DNA of 64,000 bases from Candidatus Defluviilinea proxima. GTDB lineage: Bacteria; Chloroflexota; Anaerolineae; Anaerolineales; Villigracilaceae. The position numbers and the translations under genes are program-made. Below the pieces are notes generated by a model. That model was not told the origin of the DNA, ran no database searches, and saw only the letters and a program-made list of their open reading frames with translations. The stretch is taken from contig JADKIW010000001.1 of assembly GCA_016721115.1 (NCBI GenBank), forward strand, positions 2,247,501-2,311,500. Reading direction: 5' to 3'. Positions 1 through 7,416 of the stretch are shown here, in pieces. Positions within the stretch are counted from its first letter, which is position 1, and every line of letters starts with the position of its first letter.

Positions 1-6
1 AATCAT

Positions 7-1161
7 ATGACCTTGAGTGTCGCTGTCGGATATGCTCAGGCGCTAAACGGACGCGAAGCCGGTTTACAGGCGGCGCATCATGCCTTGAATATTCTGGGGT
101 CTGCGAATCCTTCTCTTGGATTTGTCATTGCGTCGCATCAGTATCAGGCTCGTGATGTTATCAGTGGTGTCTCCAGCTTGTTGGGTGATACACCGCTGAT
201 CGGTTTGAGTAGCCCGATTGGCATGACCGGCGCGGGTCTTCATCCAAACTCTGTGGTTGTTGCATTTTTGAACGGTGATTTTCAAGCTGAAACACAGTGG
301 CTTCCCGGTTATGCCCAAAGCGGGCGTGAGGCCGGGAGTCGTTTATCGAAACTGGTTGCAGAAAATAAAGATGCTATTCGTGCGCTCTTGCTTTTTGCCG
401 ATGGATTCAATGGCGATGCCGACCAGCTTTGCTCTGCGCTCCCAACTGAGATTCCGCTGGCGGGTGGGCTTTCCTCTGGGGATTTGCACACGGGTCATTC
501 CTACCAGTTGGCTGGTCCACAGACTGGAACCGGGGCCCTCACTGCGGCCATTCTGCGCGGTGAAGTGACCGTAGGTATCGGTCATGCGCACGGTTGGAAC
601 CCGGTTGGCAGTCAATTTCGTGTGACACGCTCGCGCGGTTTCTGGCTTCGCACATTGGACGGACGCCCGGCCTCTGAAACCTATGCACAATTATTTGGGT
701 ATCCTGCCCGTGAATGGGCTTTCCCTCCGCTGAGCCATCTTGCCCGTTTGTATCCATTAGGTGTGGAGCAGGGCGATCAAATGCTCATTCGTTCCCCGAT
801 TCGTGTGGAGGCGGATGGTAGTTTCCGCATGAATGCCCCGGTCCGTGATGGTGCAGATGCTTATCTGCTCGTTGGTAGCCGTACCTCTTGTGAGCAAGCC
901 GCACAACAGGCAGCACAACACGCTGTCCAACAACTCAATGGCAAGAAACCTGTGTTCACATTAGTTCTTGTGGATATTGCGTGGGAGATGTTGTTGAAGT
1001 CACATCCTGGTGTGGAGATTGAAGCTGTTCAAGAAATCATTGGCAAGGATGTTCCTCTTGCGGGTGGTTACACACTCGGGCAGATTGTTCAGGGCAAGGA
1101 TGGTAATGTGCCGCAACTATTGAACCAGCATATAGTTGTGATCACATTTGCTGAAAAATAA
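7..1161 (+). CDS. FIST-domain sensory protein
   Basis: The 384-residue protein matches the FIST N plus FIST C architecture, a sensory module thought to bind small ligands such as amino acids. Typical features are the Gly-rich stretches PLIGLSSPIGMTG (about residues 60-75), IPLAGGLSSGD (about 148-158) and VPLAGGYTLGQ (about 350-360), and a central VTVGIGHAHGWNPVG segment of the kind seen in FIST N/C linkers. There is no signal peptide or membrane segment, so it is probably cytoplasmic. It has no fused output domain, so it may act as a stand-alone partner. The ATG lies only 6 bases from the window edge, so neither the ribosome binding site nor a more upstream start can be checked. A hairpin terminator follows at 1184. 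Confidence 0.8.
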   Translation: MTLSVAVGYAQALNGREAGLQAAHHALNILGSANPSLGFVIASHQYQARDVISGVSSLLGDTPLIGLSSPIGMTGAGLHPNSVVVAFLNGDFQAETQWLPGYAQSGREAGSRLSKLVAENKDAIRALLLFADGFNGDADQLCSALPTEIPLAGGLSSGDLHTGHSYQLAGPQTGTGALTAAILRGEVTVGIGHAHGWNPVGSQFRVTRSRGFWLRTLDGRPASETYAQLFGYPAREWAFPPLSHLARLYPLGVEQGDQMLIRSPIRVEADGSFRMNAPVRDGADAYLLVGSRTSCEQAAQQAAQHAVQQLNGKKPVFTLVLVDIAWEMLLKSHPGVEIEAVQEIIGKDVPLAGGYTLGQIVQGKDGNVPQLLNQHIVVITFAEK

Positions 1162-1183
1162 TACATGTAAAGCTCGTTGTTTG

Positions 1184-1217
1184 AAATGGCAGTCCAAAAT
1201 AGGATTGCCATTTTTTT
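1184..1217 (+). terminator. Rho-independent terminator after FIST gene
   Basis: Twelve-base arms (1184-1195 and 1202-1213) pair with one G-U, with a 6-base loop between them and a run of T to 1217. It lies 22 bases after the FIST stop codon and ends before the Shine-Dalgarno of the next gene. Confidence 0.8.
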
Positions 1218-1264
1218 GTTTTACGGGCGATATAATCATTGGATGTAATCCAAAGGAGATAACA

Positions 1265-1954
1265 GTGACGAACAAGGCCAGTTTTTTGATATTGATCGTG
1301 ATATTGACCCTCGCAGGGTGCAATTTTTCCAGCCCTGTGAGCCCAACCCCCACACAAACTCTTGTATTGGAACCTATCCGTGCAGAAACTCAATCTCCAG
1401 TTCCTCTTCAAACGTTTACGCCTATTCCAACATTTACAGCTACTGTGGTTCCAACTGTTGCACAAAGTGTTTGCACAGACCCAGCCGTCGTAACATTGAT
1501 CGACTCGTTGAAGCGTTCCATATTGACAGCTGATGGCACGTTACTCAGCTCTCTAGTCAGCCCAAACGGCATGGAGGTTCGTTACTTCCGCATGGGGAAT
1601 GCCGTTAAATATCTTCCTGAACAGGCACAATTCCTTTTTGAAACAACCTATGAGGCCGATTGGGGCAGTGATCCTGCCAGCGGCATGGAAAAGAAAGGTT
1701 CGTTTCATGATGTGGTTGTGCCTGAGTTGGTAAAAGCGTTCAACCAGTCATATACCTTACATTGTAATGAGCTGAAGCATGGTGGAGCAACGTATTCCCT
1801 CGAATGGCCTTATGAAAAGGATTTCTACTCGATCTATTTTGCTGGTACTGAAGTCAATGGCTTCCTTGATTGGCATACGTGGGCCGTGGGTGTGGAGTAT
1901 GTCAACGGCAAGCCTGTTATCTATGCACTCACACAATTCTATTGGGAACCGTAA
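1265..1954 (+). CDS. Putative lipoprotein, unknown function
   Basis: I place the start at GTG 1265 because AAAGGAG lies at 1252-1258, six bases upstream. The longer open frame from 1148 would run through the terminator. The 229-residue product begins with a lipoprotein signal: a short basic N-terminus, a hydrophobic core and the lipobox LAGC (Cys about residue 18). A Pro/Thr-rich linker with SPTPTQT-type repeats follows, as is common in wall-facing lipoproteins of Chloroflexota. The remainder (about residues 70-229) is a globular domain with no motif I recognise; two Cys residues (in QSVCTDP and TLHCNEL) might pair. It is probably anchored to the outer face of the membrane. No function is assigned. 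Confidence 0.7.
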   Translation: MTNKASFLILIVILTLAGCNFSSPVSPTPTQTLVLEPIRAETQSPVPLQTFTPIPTFTATVVPTVAQSVCTDPAVVTLIDSLKRSILTADGTLLSSLVSPNGMEVRYFRMGNAVKYLPEQAQFLFETTYEADWGSDPASGMEKKGSFHDVVVPELVKAFNQSYTLHCNELKHGGATYSLEWPYEKDFYSIYFAGTEVNGFLDWHTWAVGVEYVNGKPVIYALTQFYWEP

Positions 1955-1992
1955 CTACTAATTTTGGAATCCAGAAGCTTGCTTCTAGATAA

Positions 1993-2023
1993 AAGCCCGA
2001 CTCATTGAGCCGGGCTTCTTTTT
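1993..2023. terminator. Bidirectional terminator
   Basis: A GC-rich hairpin (arms 1993-2003 and 2007-2017, one internal mismatch, 3-base loop) is followed by a T-run on the plus strand. It sits between the converging lipoprotein gene and trpB2. On the minus strand an A/T stretch also follows, so it could serve both. Confidence 0.75.
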
Positions 2024-2037
2024 CAACTACTATTTGT

Positions 2038-3405
2038 TTAGATGTTCACCTGTGGCAATTTGGCCAATGACGTCTTGATGGCTTCGGCGGGATATTCGTA
2101 ATCCTCGAGCTTGCCACCCAAATAGGATTCATAGGCAGTCATATCGAAGTTGCCGTGTCCGGAGAGGTTGAACAAGATCACGCGATTCTCGCCCTTCTCC
2201 TTGGCGTCCAGTGCTTCATCGATCGCGGCGCGGATGGCATGTGCAGATTCCGGCGCAGGGATGATGCCCTCTGTTTTTGCAAACTGGACAGCCGCCTCGA
2301 ATGTGGCAACCTGTTTAACAGCTACAGCGTCGATGTAACCGGCATCATACAGTGCGCAGATGCTGGGAGCCATACCGTGATAGCGCAATCCGCCTGCATG
2401 GATCGAGGGTGGGATGAAGTCATGTCCGAGGGTGTGCATTTTGACGATGGGAGCCATCTTGGCCGTATCGCCATAATCGAAGGTGTAGACACCTTTTGTC
2501 AAAGACGGAGTGGCGGTTGGTTCAACAGCTACGATGCGGGCGCGTTTACCATTCTTGAGATTCTCACGCAGGAACGGGTAGGCAATACCAGCGAAGTTTG
2601 ATCCGCCGCCCGCACATCCGATGACTACATCGGGATATTCGTTTGCCATATCCATTTGTTTGAGCGCTTCTTCACCGATCACACTCTGGTGCAGGAGCAC
2701 GTGATTCAAAACGGAACCGAGACTGTACTTCTTCGTGCCATTGGATGTAGCTGCCACTTCAACAGCCTCTGAGATCGCCATACCGAGCGAGCCTGGGCTA
2801 TTGGGGTCCTCGGCCAGCACGGAGCGGCCATAGTTGGTACGGTCTGTTGGGCTGGCGAAGACTTGTGCGCCGAAGGTCTCTATGAAAATGCGGCGATAGG
2901 GTTTGCTGTTGTAGGAAACCTTCACCATATATACTTCAAGGTCGAGACCGAAGAAATTACATGCCAGTGAAAGCGCGGACCCCCATTGTCCTGCGCCGGT
3001 TTCGGTTGTGAGAGCCTTTGTGCCAGCGATCTTGTTGTAGAAGGCTTGCGGAATGGCTGTGTTGGGTTTGTGGCTTCCAGCCGGAGAGACACCTTCGTTC
3101 TTGTAATAGATATGTGCAGGCGTGCCTAATGCTTTTTCCAGTCGTCGTGCGCGGAGCAGGGGGGTGGGGCGATAGAGTTTGTAGATCTCGCGTACTTCTT
3201 CCGGGATCTCGATGTAGCGTTCTGTGCTGATCTCTTGCATGATCAGGTCCATCGGGAAGAGCACTGACAAAAAGTCAGGGGTGACAGGCTCCATCGTTCC
3301 AGGATGCAGGACCGGGGTGGGGGGAACCGGGCTGTCCGCATGGATGTTGTACCAGAATTTGGGTAGGTCACTTTCGTTCAGGATAAAGCGGGTTTGGTCA
3401 GACAT
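2038..3405 (-). CDS. trpB: Tryptophan synthase beta chain, TrpB2 type
   Basis: The 455-residue protein is a PLP-dependent fold-II enzyme of the TrpB2 group, which condenses indole and serine to tryptophan. The PLP lysine lies in SHKPN (about residue 112). GAGQWGSAL and the phosphate-binding CAGGGSNFAG (about residue 265) are clear. The N-terminal extension (FWYNIHADSPVPPTPVLHPGT) and the length above the usual 390-400 of TrpB1 point to TrpB2. AAGGAG lies 8 bases before the ATG. No trpA or other trp gene is adjacent, as is common for trpB2, which may salvage indole independently of TrpA. Expression is very probably controlled by the tryptophan T-box leader directly upstream. Confidence 0.93.
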   Translation of the reverse strand: MSDQTRFILNESDLPKFWYNIHADSPVPPTPVLHPGTMEPVTPDFLSVLFPMDLIMQEISTERYIEIPEEVREIYKLYRPTPLLRARRLEKALGTPAHIYYKNEGVSPAGSHKPNTAIPQAFYNKIAGTKALTTETGAGQWGSALSLACNFFGLDLEVYMVKVSYNSKPYRRIFIETFGAQVFASPTDRTNYGRSVLAEDPNSPGSLGMAISEAVEVAATSNGTKKYSLGSVLNHVLLHQSVIGEEALKQMDMANEYPDVVIGCAGGGSNFAGIAYPFLRENLKNGKRARIVAVEPTATPSLTKGVYTFDYGDTAKMAPIVKMHTLGHDFIPPSIHAGGLRYHGMAPSICALYDAGYIDAVAVKQVATFEAAVQFAKTEGIIPAPESAHAIRAAIDEALDAKEKGENRVILFNLSGHGNFDMTAYESYLGGKLEDYEYPAEAIKTSLAKLPQVNI

Positions 3406-3483
3406 GTTGAGCTCCTTAATGAATTGAATTTTGTTCGTTCACGAATGCCCATTGGGCAAAGGTCATCAAAGTCTCTGGGATGT

Positions 3484-3716
3484 GTTTAAAATAAAACAAC
3501 ATTCATCCCAATTGGGACGAATGCTGTCGTAACAGCGCCCGTGGTGCCACCCATGTTAGGCTGGAGACCAGCCTCGCTCATTAGCTCTGTAACGGGAGCA
3601 TCCCGGCTTCGCGGCTCGGAGGTCCATTCGATGTTGTCGGTTCGGGCAGGCTCTCACTGGTGCGGACTGCTCGCTGTGCCGCCGTGCAACATGTACTCTT
3701 CCTCGTCTACGCCTTT
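3484..3716 (-). ncRNA. T-box riboswitch, tryptophan specifier
   Basis: On the minus strand the leader of trpB2 carries the T-box sequence GGGTGGCACCACGGGCG (3552-3536), which pairs with the uncharged tRNA acceptor end. A terminator hairpin follows (arms 3523-3514 and 3509-3500, loop AATT) with a T-rich tail to about 3486. Upstream, Stem I can be folded: GAGG pairs with CCTC and ATGTTG with CAACAT, leaving an internal loop with AGAGTA on one side and GAATGGA on the other. The specifier position reads TGG (3626-3624), the Trp codon, followed by the usual purine. AGCGAGC and GAGAGCCTGC match the conserved apical Stem I signature. High uncharged tRNA-Trp should prevent termination and switch on trpB2. 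Confidence 0.92.
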
Positions 3717-3722
3717 CGGCTG

Positions 3723-3750
3723 ATTATATGGCAGGGGATATAATTGTCAA
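3723..3750 (-). promoter_or_regulatory. Consensus sigma-70-type promoter of T-box/trpB2
   Basis: On the minus strand TTGACA (3750-3745) and TATAAT (3728-3723) are both perfect consensus hexamers separated by 16 bases. Transcription should start near 3716, just before the first T-box helix. Confidence 0.85.
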
Positions 3751-3906
3751 TGATGAATATTTTTGAATGTGGGCGATGCCTCCTGCCAATAACCTGACAA
3801 TGTTGGCGTTGAGGCGGGTGTATTTTTTAATGAAAAAGTGTGGGAACTTTGCAGTCTGTTTTGCAGTTTTGGGAAATATAAACAACCAACATTAGGATAG
3901 GTTTTC

Positions 3907-4386
3907 ATGTCGCAACAACATCGTAAAGTATTGGTGGCCTTGTTGGTCATTGGGCTGATATTGATTATCCCGTTGTTCTTTGCTTTTAGAACAAAGGCAA
4001 AGACGCCTGCCATGCCTAATACAGCGGTACCTGTGTTGCCGACAATTGCAAACGTGCCAGAAGATGCTAATACACTAAAGCCGAAACAGCCGCCTGCTTG
4101 TGCTTTCCCTTTGGCGAAGATCAAGACGGAAGAGTCAACACCGGAGGAGTATGTTTTTTCAGAGCCAAGGGTGGTGTTGACTGCACCACAGGGCAATACC
4201 TATAACCTTGCCGAATGGTTGCCTGATAATCAGCAAGTTTTGATTACAGAAGATCTGGGCAACGTAGATGTTGGGAATGACAAACCTAATCAACAATCCA
4301 TAAGTCTTTATAACCCTGAGACGGGCGAGACAAAAATAATTGCCTTCCGCGGTATCAGAGGCGCCCCCCCCGTCATGGCTGCCTGA
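3907..4386 (+). CDS. Membrane-anchored beta-propeller protein, N-terminal part (frameshifted)
   Basis: This frame encodes an N-terminal membrane anchor (LVALLVIGLILIIPLFFAF, about residues 9-27), a Pro-rich linker, and the first strands of a domain (NLAEWLPDNQQVLITEDLGN) of the TolB/WD40-like type. It stops at 4386 shortly after a run of eight C (4364-4371). Removing one base from that run joins it to the next frame, giving a single protein of about 455 residues: GIRGAPP followed directly by SWLPDLNAVVY. I therefore treat this and the following entry as one gene broken by a one-base insertion. It could be a sequencing error, a true mutation or a phase-variable tract. The function of the intact protein is unknown; it would be extracytoplasmic. 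Confidence 0.7.
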   Translation: MSQQHRKVLVALLVIGLILIIPLFFAFRTKAKTPAMPNTAVPVLPTIANVPEDANTLKPKQPPACAFPLAKIKTEESTPEEYVFSEPRVVLTAPQGNTYNLAEWLPDNQQVLITEDLGNVDVGNDKPNQQSISLYNPETGETKIIAFRGIRGAPPVMAA

Positions 4387-5278
4387 TTTGAACGCAGTGG
4401 TGTATCCGTCTCTAACTTTTACAGATATCAATAGAAAGGCAGGCACGTATAAAGTTACTCGTCAAATATGGATTAGTTATGGCGACCCCAATTCCGCCCA
4501 GATACTGGCAGAGGACCTGCCGCAACTTCTCTTTGCGGTTAAGCCAGGCGGAGGCGAAATGCTGTACCTTTCGGATAAGAAAATATCCAAATTAGATAAA
4601 TCATTGAAGAAATTTGTAACACCTTCTTTTGATCCCGCACAATGGGATTATGGTAAGGGTCGAAGGGATGAAACCCCCGTATCTTATGATATGGTTTGGC
4701 AGCCGGGCACGTCACTCGTTTTTTTGTATAGCCACGCTGGCGGCTCGGCAAATGGCGGTTATACGTTTATATTAGATACCAATACCGGGCAGATTTGCGA
4801 GTTGGATCTGGGGGGATGGGCAAGTAGAGCGCGCTGGAGTCTAGATGGGCGCTATCTCGCGTTTGAGAGGTCGGTCGTCTATGTTGGTCTTACTAATTCA
4901 ACGGATTTGCTGGTGTTAGATACGACATCCGGGCAACTATACACGCCGATACTTACGTCTCTAGATATGTCAAGAGAACATGTTATAGATGATTTTATAT
5001 GGGCGCCGGATAGTCGTCATCTGCTTGTCGTCGAACATACCCGATCACAGGATATTCATTCTGTTCCTACCGAACTGTATCTCGTTGATTTTATGGCTGA
5101 TCAAGGTATTCAAATCCTCCCTGAATATAATTTCTTCGGAGCAGGTGGGGCGCCACAGAATAATCTTGCGTGGTCGCCAGATGGCACCAAATTATTGATA
5201 CGTTGCCCGGTTGGTGAAATACCCAATAATGTAGTAGAGCAGATATGTTTTATCAATGTTCAAAGAACTGGCAAATAA
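4340..5278 (+). CDS. Membrane-anchored beta-propeller protein, C-terminal part (frameshifted)
   Basis: This is the continuation of the preceding gene in the +1 frame; meaningful homology begins after the C8 tract (about 4365). It encodes TolB/WD40-like propeller blades with the recurring W(S/A)PDG signature: WSLDGRYLAFE (about 4830), WAPDSRHLLVVE (about 5000) and WSPDGTKLLIR (about 5170). Such propellers are usually protein- or ligand-binding domains outside the cell. The open frame has an internal ATG at 4340, but it overlaps the first half and has no ribosome binding site, so independent translation is unlikely. It ends at 5278, 11 bases before a decayed signal-peptide gene. Confidence 0.7.
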   Translation: MPSAVSEAPPPSWLPDLNAVVYPSLTFTDINRKAGTYKVTRQIWISYGDPNSAQILAEDLPQLLFAVKPGGGEMLYLSDKKISKLDKSLKKFVTPSFDPAQWDYGKGRRDETPVSYDMVWQPGTSLVFLYSHAGGSANGGYTFILDTNTGQICELDLGGWASRARWSLDGRYLAFERSVVYVGLTNSTDLLVLDTTSGQLYTPILTSLDMSREHVIDDFIWAPDSRHLLVVEHTRSQDIHSVPTELYLVDFMADQGIQILPEYNFFGAGGAPQNNLAWSPDGTKLLIRCPVGEIPNNVVEQICFINVQRTGK

Positions 5279-5289
5279 AGGGGGATGCC

Positions 5290-5442
5290 ATGAAATACAA
5301 AAAAATATTCCTGATTGTCCTCTTGTTGACTTTGTTTGTTTTTCAATAGGCATAAGCGGGCGGAACAAAGCTAGTCGTGAACTGCACGATAAATGATGGG
5401 TACAGGTTATGCTTGATTTCCATCCAAAAAAGCGGACAATAA
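5290..5442 (+). pseudogene. Decayed small secreted-protein gene
   Basis: A typical signal peptide (MKYKKIFLIVLLLTLFVFQ) is read from ATG 5290. It is cut by TAG at 5347 and TAA at 5353, and the same frame then continues with AGGTKLVVNC and 20 more residues to TAA at 5442. Two single-base changes (TAG to CAG, TAA to TAC/TAT) would give a signal peptidase site of the type A-Y-A|GG and an intact protein of about 50 residues. I infer a short secreted protein gene that has died by two adjacent nonsense changes. The rest of the 298-base gap (5443-5575) holds nothing I recognise apart from the ribosome binding site of the next gene. Confidence 0.5.
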
Positions 5443-5575
5443 TGAGGAGCGTCAAAAAATCTCCTTGTTGTGTTCTTTCTAAAATTATTTTACAAAGATT
5501 TTACATCCTTGCCATACTCCCATAACCCTCGCAACCTAAAATAAACATCGTAATCTAATCAAAAGGAGATGTACG

Positions 5576-6124
5576 ATGAAACTATTGTTCAAGAAAACCA
5601 TATTGATCGCCCTTGTCGCGGCGTTGGGAATAGCAAGCCTGCCGTTCGTCAACGTGTTTGCCGCAGGGGAAAATGACCAGTCCACGCCTCCGCAGGGACA
5701 AGTGTCCAATGAGCGTTTGGAGAAGGCGTGGGCCCGTCAACTTGGCGCTTATCAGAAATTGGGCGCTGGCTTTGAACGGTCTGATGCATTCTTTGAAAAG
5801 GCGCAGAAATTGATCGACCGTGCCAAGGAAAACGGCAAGGATGTCTCTGCTGTGCAGTCTGCGTTTGATGCGTTCGAGGCCGCGACTAAGAATGCCCATC
5901 CAATTTACGAGAGTGCCAAGGGCATTGTCAACTCGCATCAGGGCTTTGATGCCAATGGCAAAGTGACTGACCCCGAAAAAGCCAAAGAAACCGTCAAGGC
6001 GATGGGTGAGAAGTTGAAAGCCATCAAGGATGCAATGAATGGCACGGGCAAAGCCTTTCACGAAGCGATCAAAGCTTTCCGTGAAGCCAATCCGCGCCCT
6101 GTGAAGACACCAACAGCGCCCTAG
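5576..6124 (+). CDS. Secreted helical protein, unknown function
   Basis: AAAGGAG lies 9 bases before ATG 5576. The 182-residue product has a Sec signal peptide (basic MKLLFKK, hydrophobic core, AAG near residue 31). The mature part is highly charged and Ala/Lys/Glu-rich. It looks like an all-alpha bundle (RLEKAWARQLGAYQKLG, LIDRAKENGKDVSAVQSAF, AMGEKLKAIKDAMNGTG), a type of short secreted or periplasmic helical protein found in Chloroflexota. There is no cysteine or catalytic motif. It stands alone, with its own terminator-like hairpin at 6140. The function is unknown. Confidence 0.7.
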   Translation: MKLLFKKTILIALVAALGIASLPFVNVFAAGENDQSTPPQGQVSNERLEKAWARQLGAYQKLGAGFERSDAFFEKAQKLIDRAKENGKDVSAVQSAFDAFEAATKNAHPIYESAKGIVNSHQGFDANGKVTDPEKAKETVKAMGEKLKAIKDAMNGTGKAFHEAIKAFREANPRPVKTPTAP

Positions 6125-6139
6125 TTAAGTTCGCAGTTT

Positions 6140-6187
6140 CTTAGCGTGCTTCACGGTTAATTCTTCATGCTGCTGAAGCACGCTAAG
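6140..6187 (+). terminator. Terminator-like hairpin
   Basis: Perfect 14-base arms (6140-6153 and 6174-6187) are separated by 20 bases and followed by ATTTTGT. This is probably the terminator of the secreted helical protein gene. The T-run is short, so it could also be a repeat. Confidence 0.6.
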
Positions 6188-6284
6188 ATTTTGTAAAGCC
6201 ACGTGGTGCTATGTCTAATCCGTTTACACAAACTCGCAAACGGAAGTACAATCGCCTCATTAAAACCAGAAGCGTGAGGCATAC

Positions 6285-6695
6285 ATGTACACAACTGAAG
6301 GAAAAAAGATCGTCTCTACAGACAAGGCTCCCAAGGCCATTGGCCCATACTCTCAAGCCATTCGCACAGAAAATCTTGTGTTTACCGCCGGGCAAATCGG
6401 CCTCGACCCAGTCCGTATGGAACTTGTTGAAGGTGGTGTAGAAGCCCAAACTCGACAGGTTCTGACCAACCTCAAACACGTGCTGGAATCAGCAGACTCA
6501 GGTCTGAACTTCGTGGTCAAGACTACGGTCTTTATCCTCGATATGCGTGACTTTGCCAATATGAACATGGTCTATTCTGAATTCTTCCCTGAAAATCCTC
6601 CCGCACGTTCCACGGTTGCGGTTGCTGAATTGCCCAAGGGCGCATTGGTCGAGATCGAGTGTGTTGCATTGCTTTCCTCCGTTCATGGTGACTAA
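6285..6695 (+). CDS. ridA: RidA family reactive imine deaminase
   Basis: The 136-residue protein is a full-length member of the RidA/YjgF/UK114 family, which forms trimers and hydrolyses reactive 2-aminoacrylate and related imines made by PLP enzymes. The family hallmarks are present: IGPYSQAI near residue 21, VFTAGQIGLDP, the Arg in PPARSTVAV that binds the substrate carboxylate, and Glu in LVEIECVAL. ATG 6285 is preceded by GAGGC. It is encoded just upstream of a two-component operon but is probably an independent housekeeping gene. Known family role: protecting PLP enzymes from damage. Confidence 0.92.
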   Translation: MYTTEGKKIVSTDKAPKAIGPYSQAIRTENLVFTAGQIGLDPVRMELVEGGVEAQTRQVLTNLKHVLESADSGLNFVVKTTVFILDMRDFANMNMVYSEFFPENPPARSTVAVAELPKGALVEIECVALLSSVHGD

Positions 6696-6735
6696 ACGTT
6701 AATCGCTCAAAGCTGATTGCTGGTTTCTAATCGTG
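6694..6735 (+). repeat. Degenerate heptamer repeat
   Basis: The gap between ridA and the response regulator can be read in 7-base steps (aacgtta, atcgctc, aaagctg, attgctg, gtttcta, atcgtgc) with recurring ATCG/CTG cores. It resembles the other 7-base-period tracts of this window and runs into the GTG start of the next gene. Degenerate; support is moderate. Confidence 0.4.
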
Positions 6736-7416
6736 CCCAACGAACTCATCCTCCTCGTAGACGACGAACCGTCCATTATTCAACTTGCCCGCATGTATTT
6801 GGAGCGCGAAGGCTTTCGCACCGAAGCGGTTGGTGATGGCGAATCAGCCCTCAGTGCGGTTGACCGTCTGCATCCCGCGTTGGTTGTGCTTGATGTGATG
6901 CTTCCCAAACTCGATGGCTTCGAAGTTTGTCGTCGTTTGCGTGCATCCCAAACCGATACGGCCATTCTCATGCTCACCGCCCGCGATGAAGATATCGATA
7001 AGATCCTCGGCCTCGAACTTGGTGCCGACGATTACCTGACCAAACCATTCAATCCGCGTGAATTGGTGGCGCGAGTCAAGGCCATTTTGCGACGTGGCGA
7101 ACGAAAAGATGTGGACGTGCCCAAAGCGACACAACTTGGTGACCTTTCGATCGATCCTGCTCGAAGGGAAGTGCGCCTCAATGATCGGACCCTTGACCTG
7201 CGTACTCAGGAATTTGACCTTCTCCTCACCTTCGCCGAACACCGCGGACTCGTCCTCAGTCGCGAACAAATTTTGCAAAAGGCCTGGGGCTTTGATTTCT
7301 ACGGCCAGACACGAACAGTGGACGTGCACGTAGCACATCTGCGCAAGAAGATCGAAGGTAGTTCAGTTCGGATCGAAACTGTAACGGGCGTTGGGTATAA
7401 GTTGGTGGTATCCTGA
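6733..7416 (+). CDS. OmpR/PhoB-type response regulator
   Basis: The 227-residue protein has a receiver domain (residues 1-118) with acidic pair D10/D11, phosphoacceptor D54 in VVLDVMLPK, Thr in MLTARDED and Lys in DYLTKPF. It is followed by an OmpR/PhoB winged-helix DNA-binding domain (about 130-227; EFDLLLTFAEHRG, RTVDVHVAHLRKKIE). It is predicted to be phosphorylated by the histidine kinase two genes downstream and to bind direct-repeat operators. The start is GTG 6733. Its TGA overlaps the ATG of the next gene by one base, indicating translational coupling. The regulated genes and signal cannot be told from the sequence. Confidence 0.92.
   Translation: MPNELILLVDDEPSIIQLARMYLEREGFRTEAVGDGESALSAVDRLHPALVVLDVMLPKLDGFEVCRRLRASQTDTAILMLTARDEDIDKILGLELGADDYLTKPFNPRELVARVKAILRRGERKDVDVPKATQLGDLSIDPARREVRLNDRTLDLRTQEFDLLLTFAEHRGLVLSREQILQKAWGFDFYGQTRTVDVHVAHLRKKIEGSSVRIETVTGVGYKLVVS

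Noticed and set aside
1148..1264. Extended N-terminus for the lipoprotein at 1265
   Set aside because: It would run through a terminator. The GTG at 1265 has a good Shine-Dalgarno and directly begins a lipoprotein signal.
3907..5278. Programmed ribosomal frameshifting at the C8 tract
   Set aside because: A C-run is possible in principle, but there is no stimulatory structure or stop-codon context. A one-base indel is the simpler reading.
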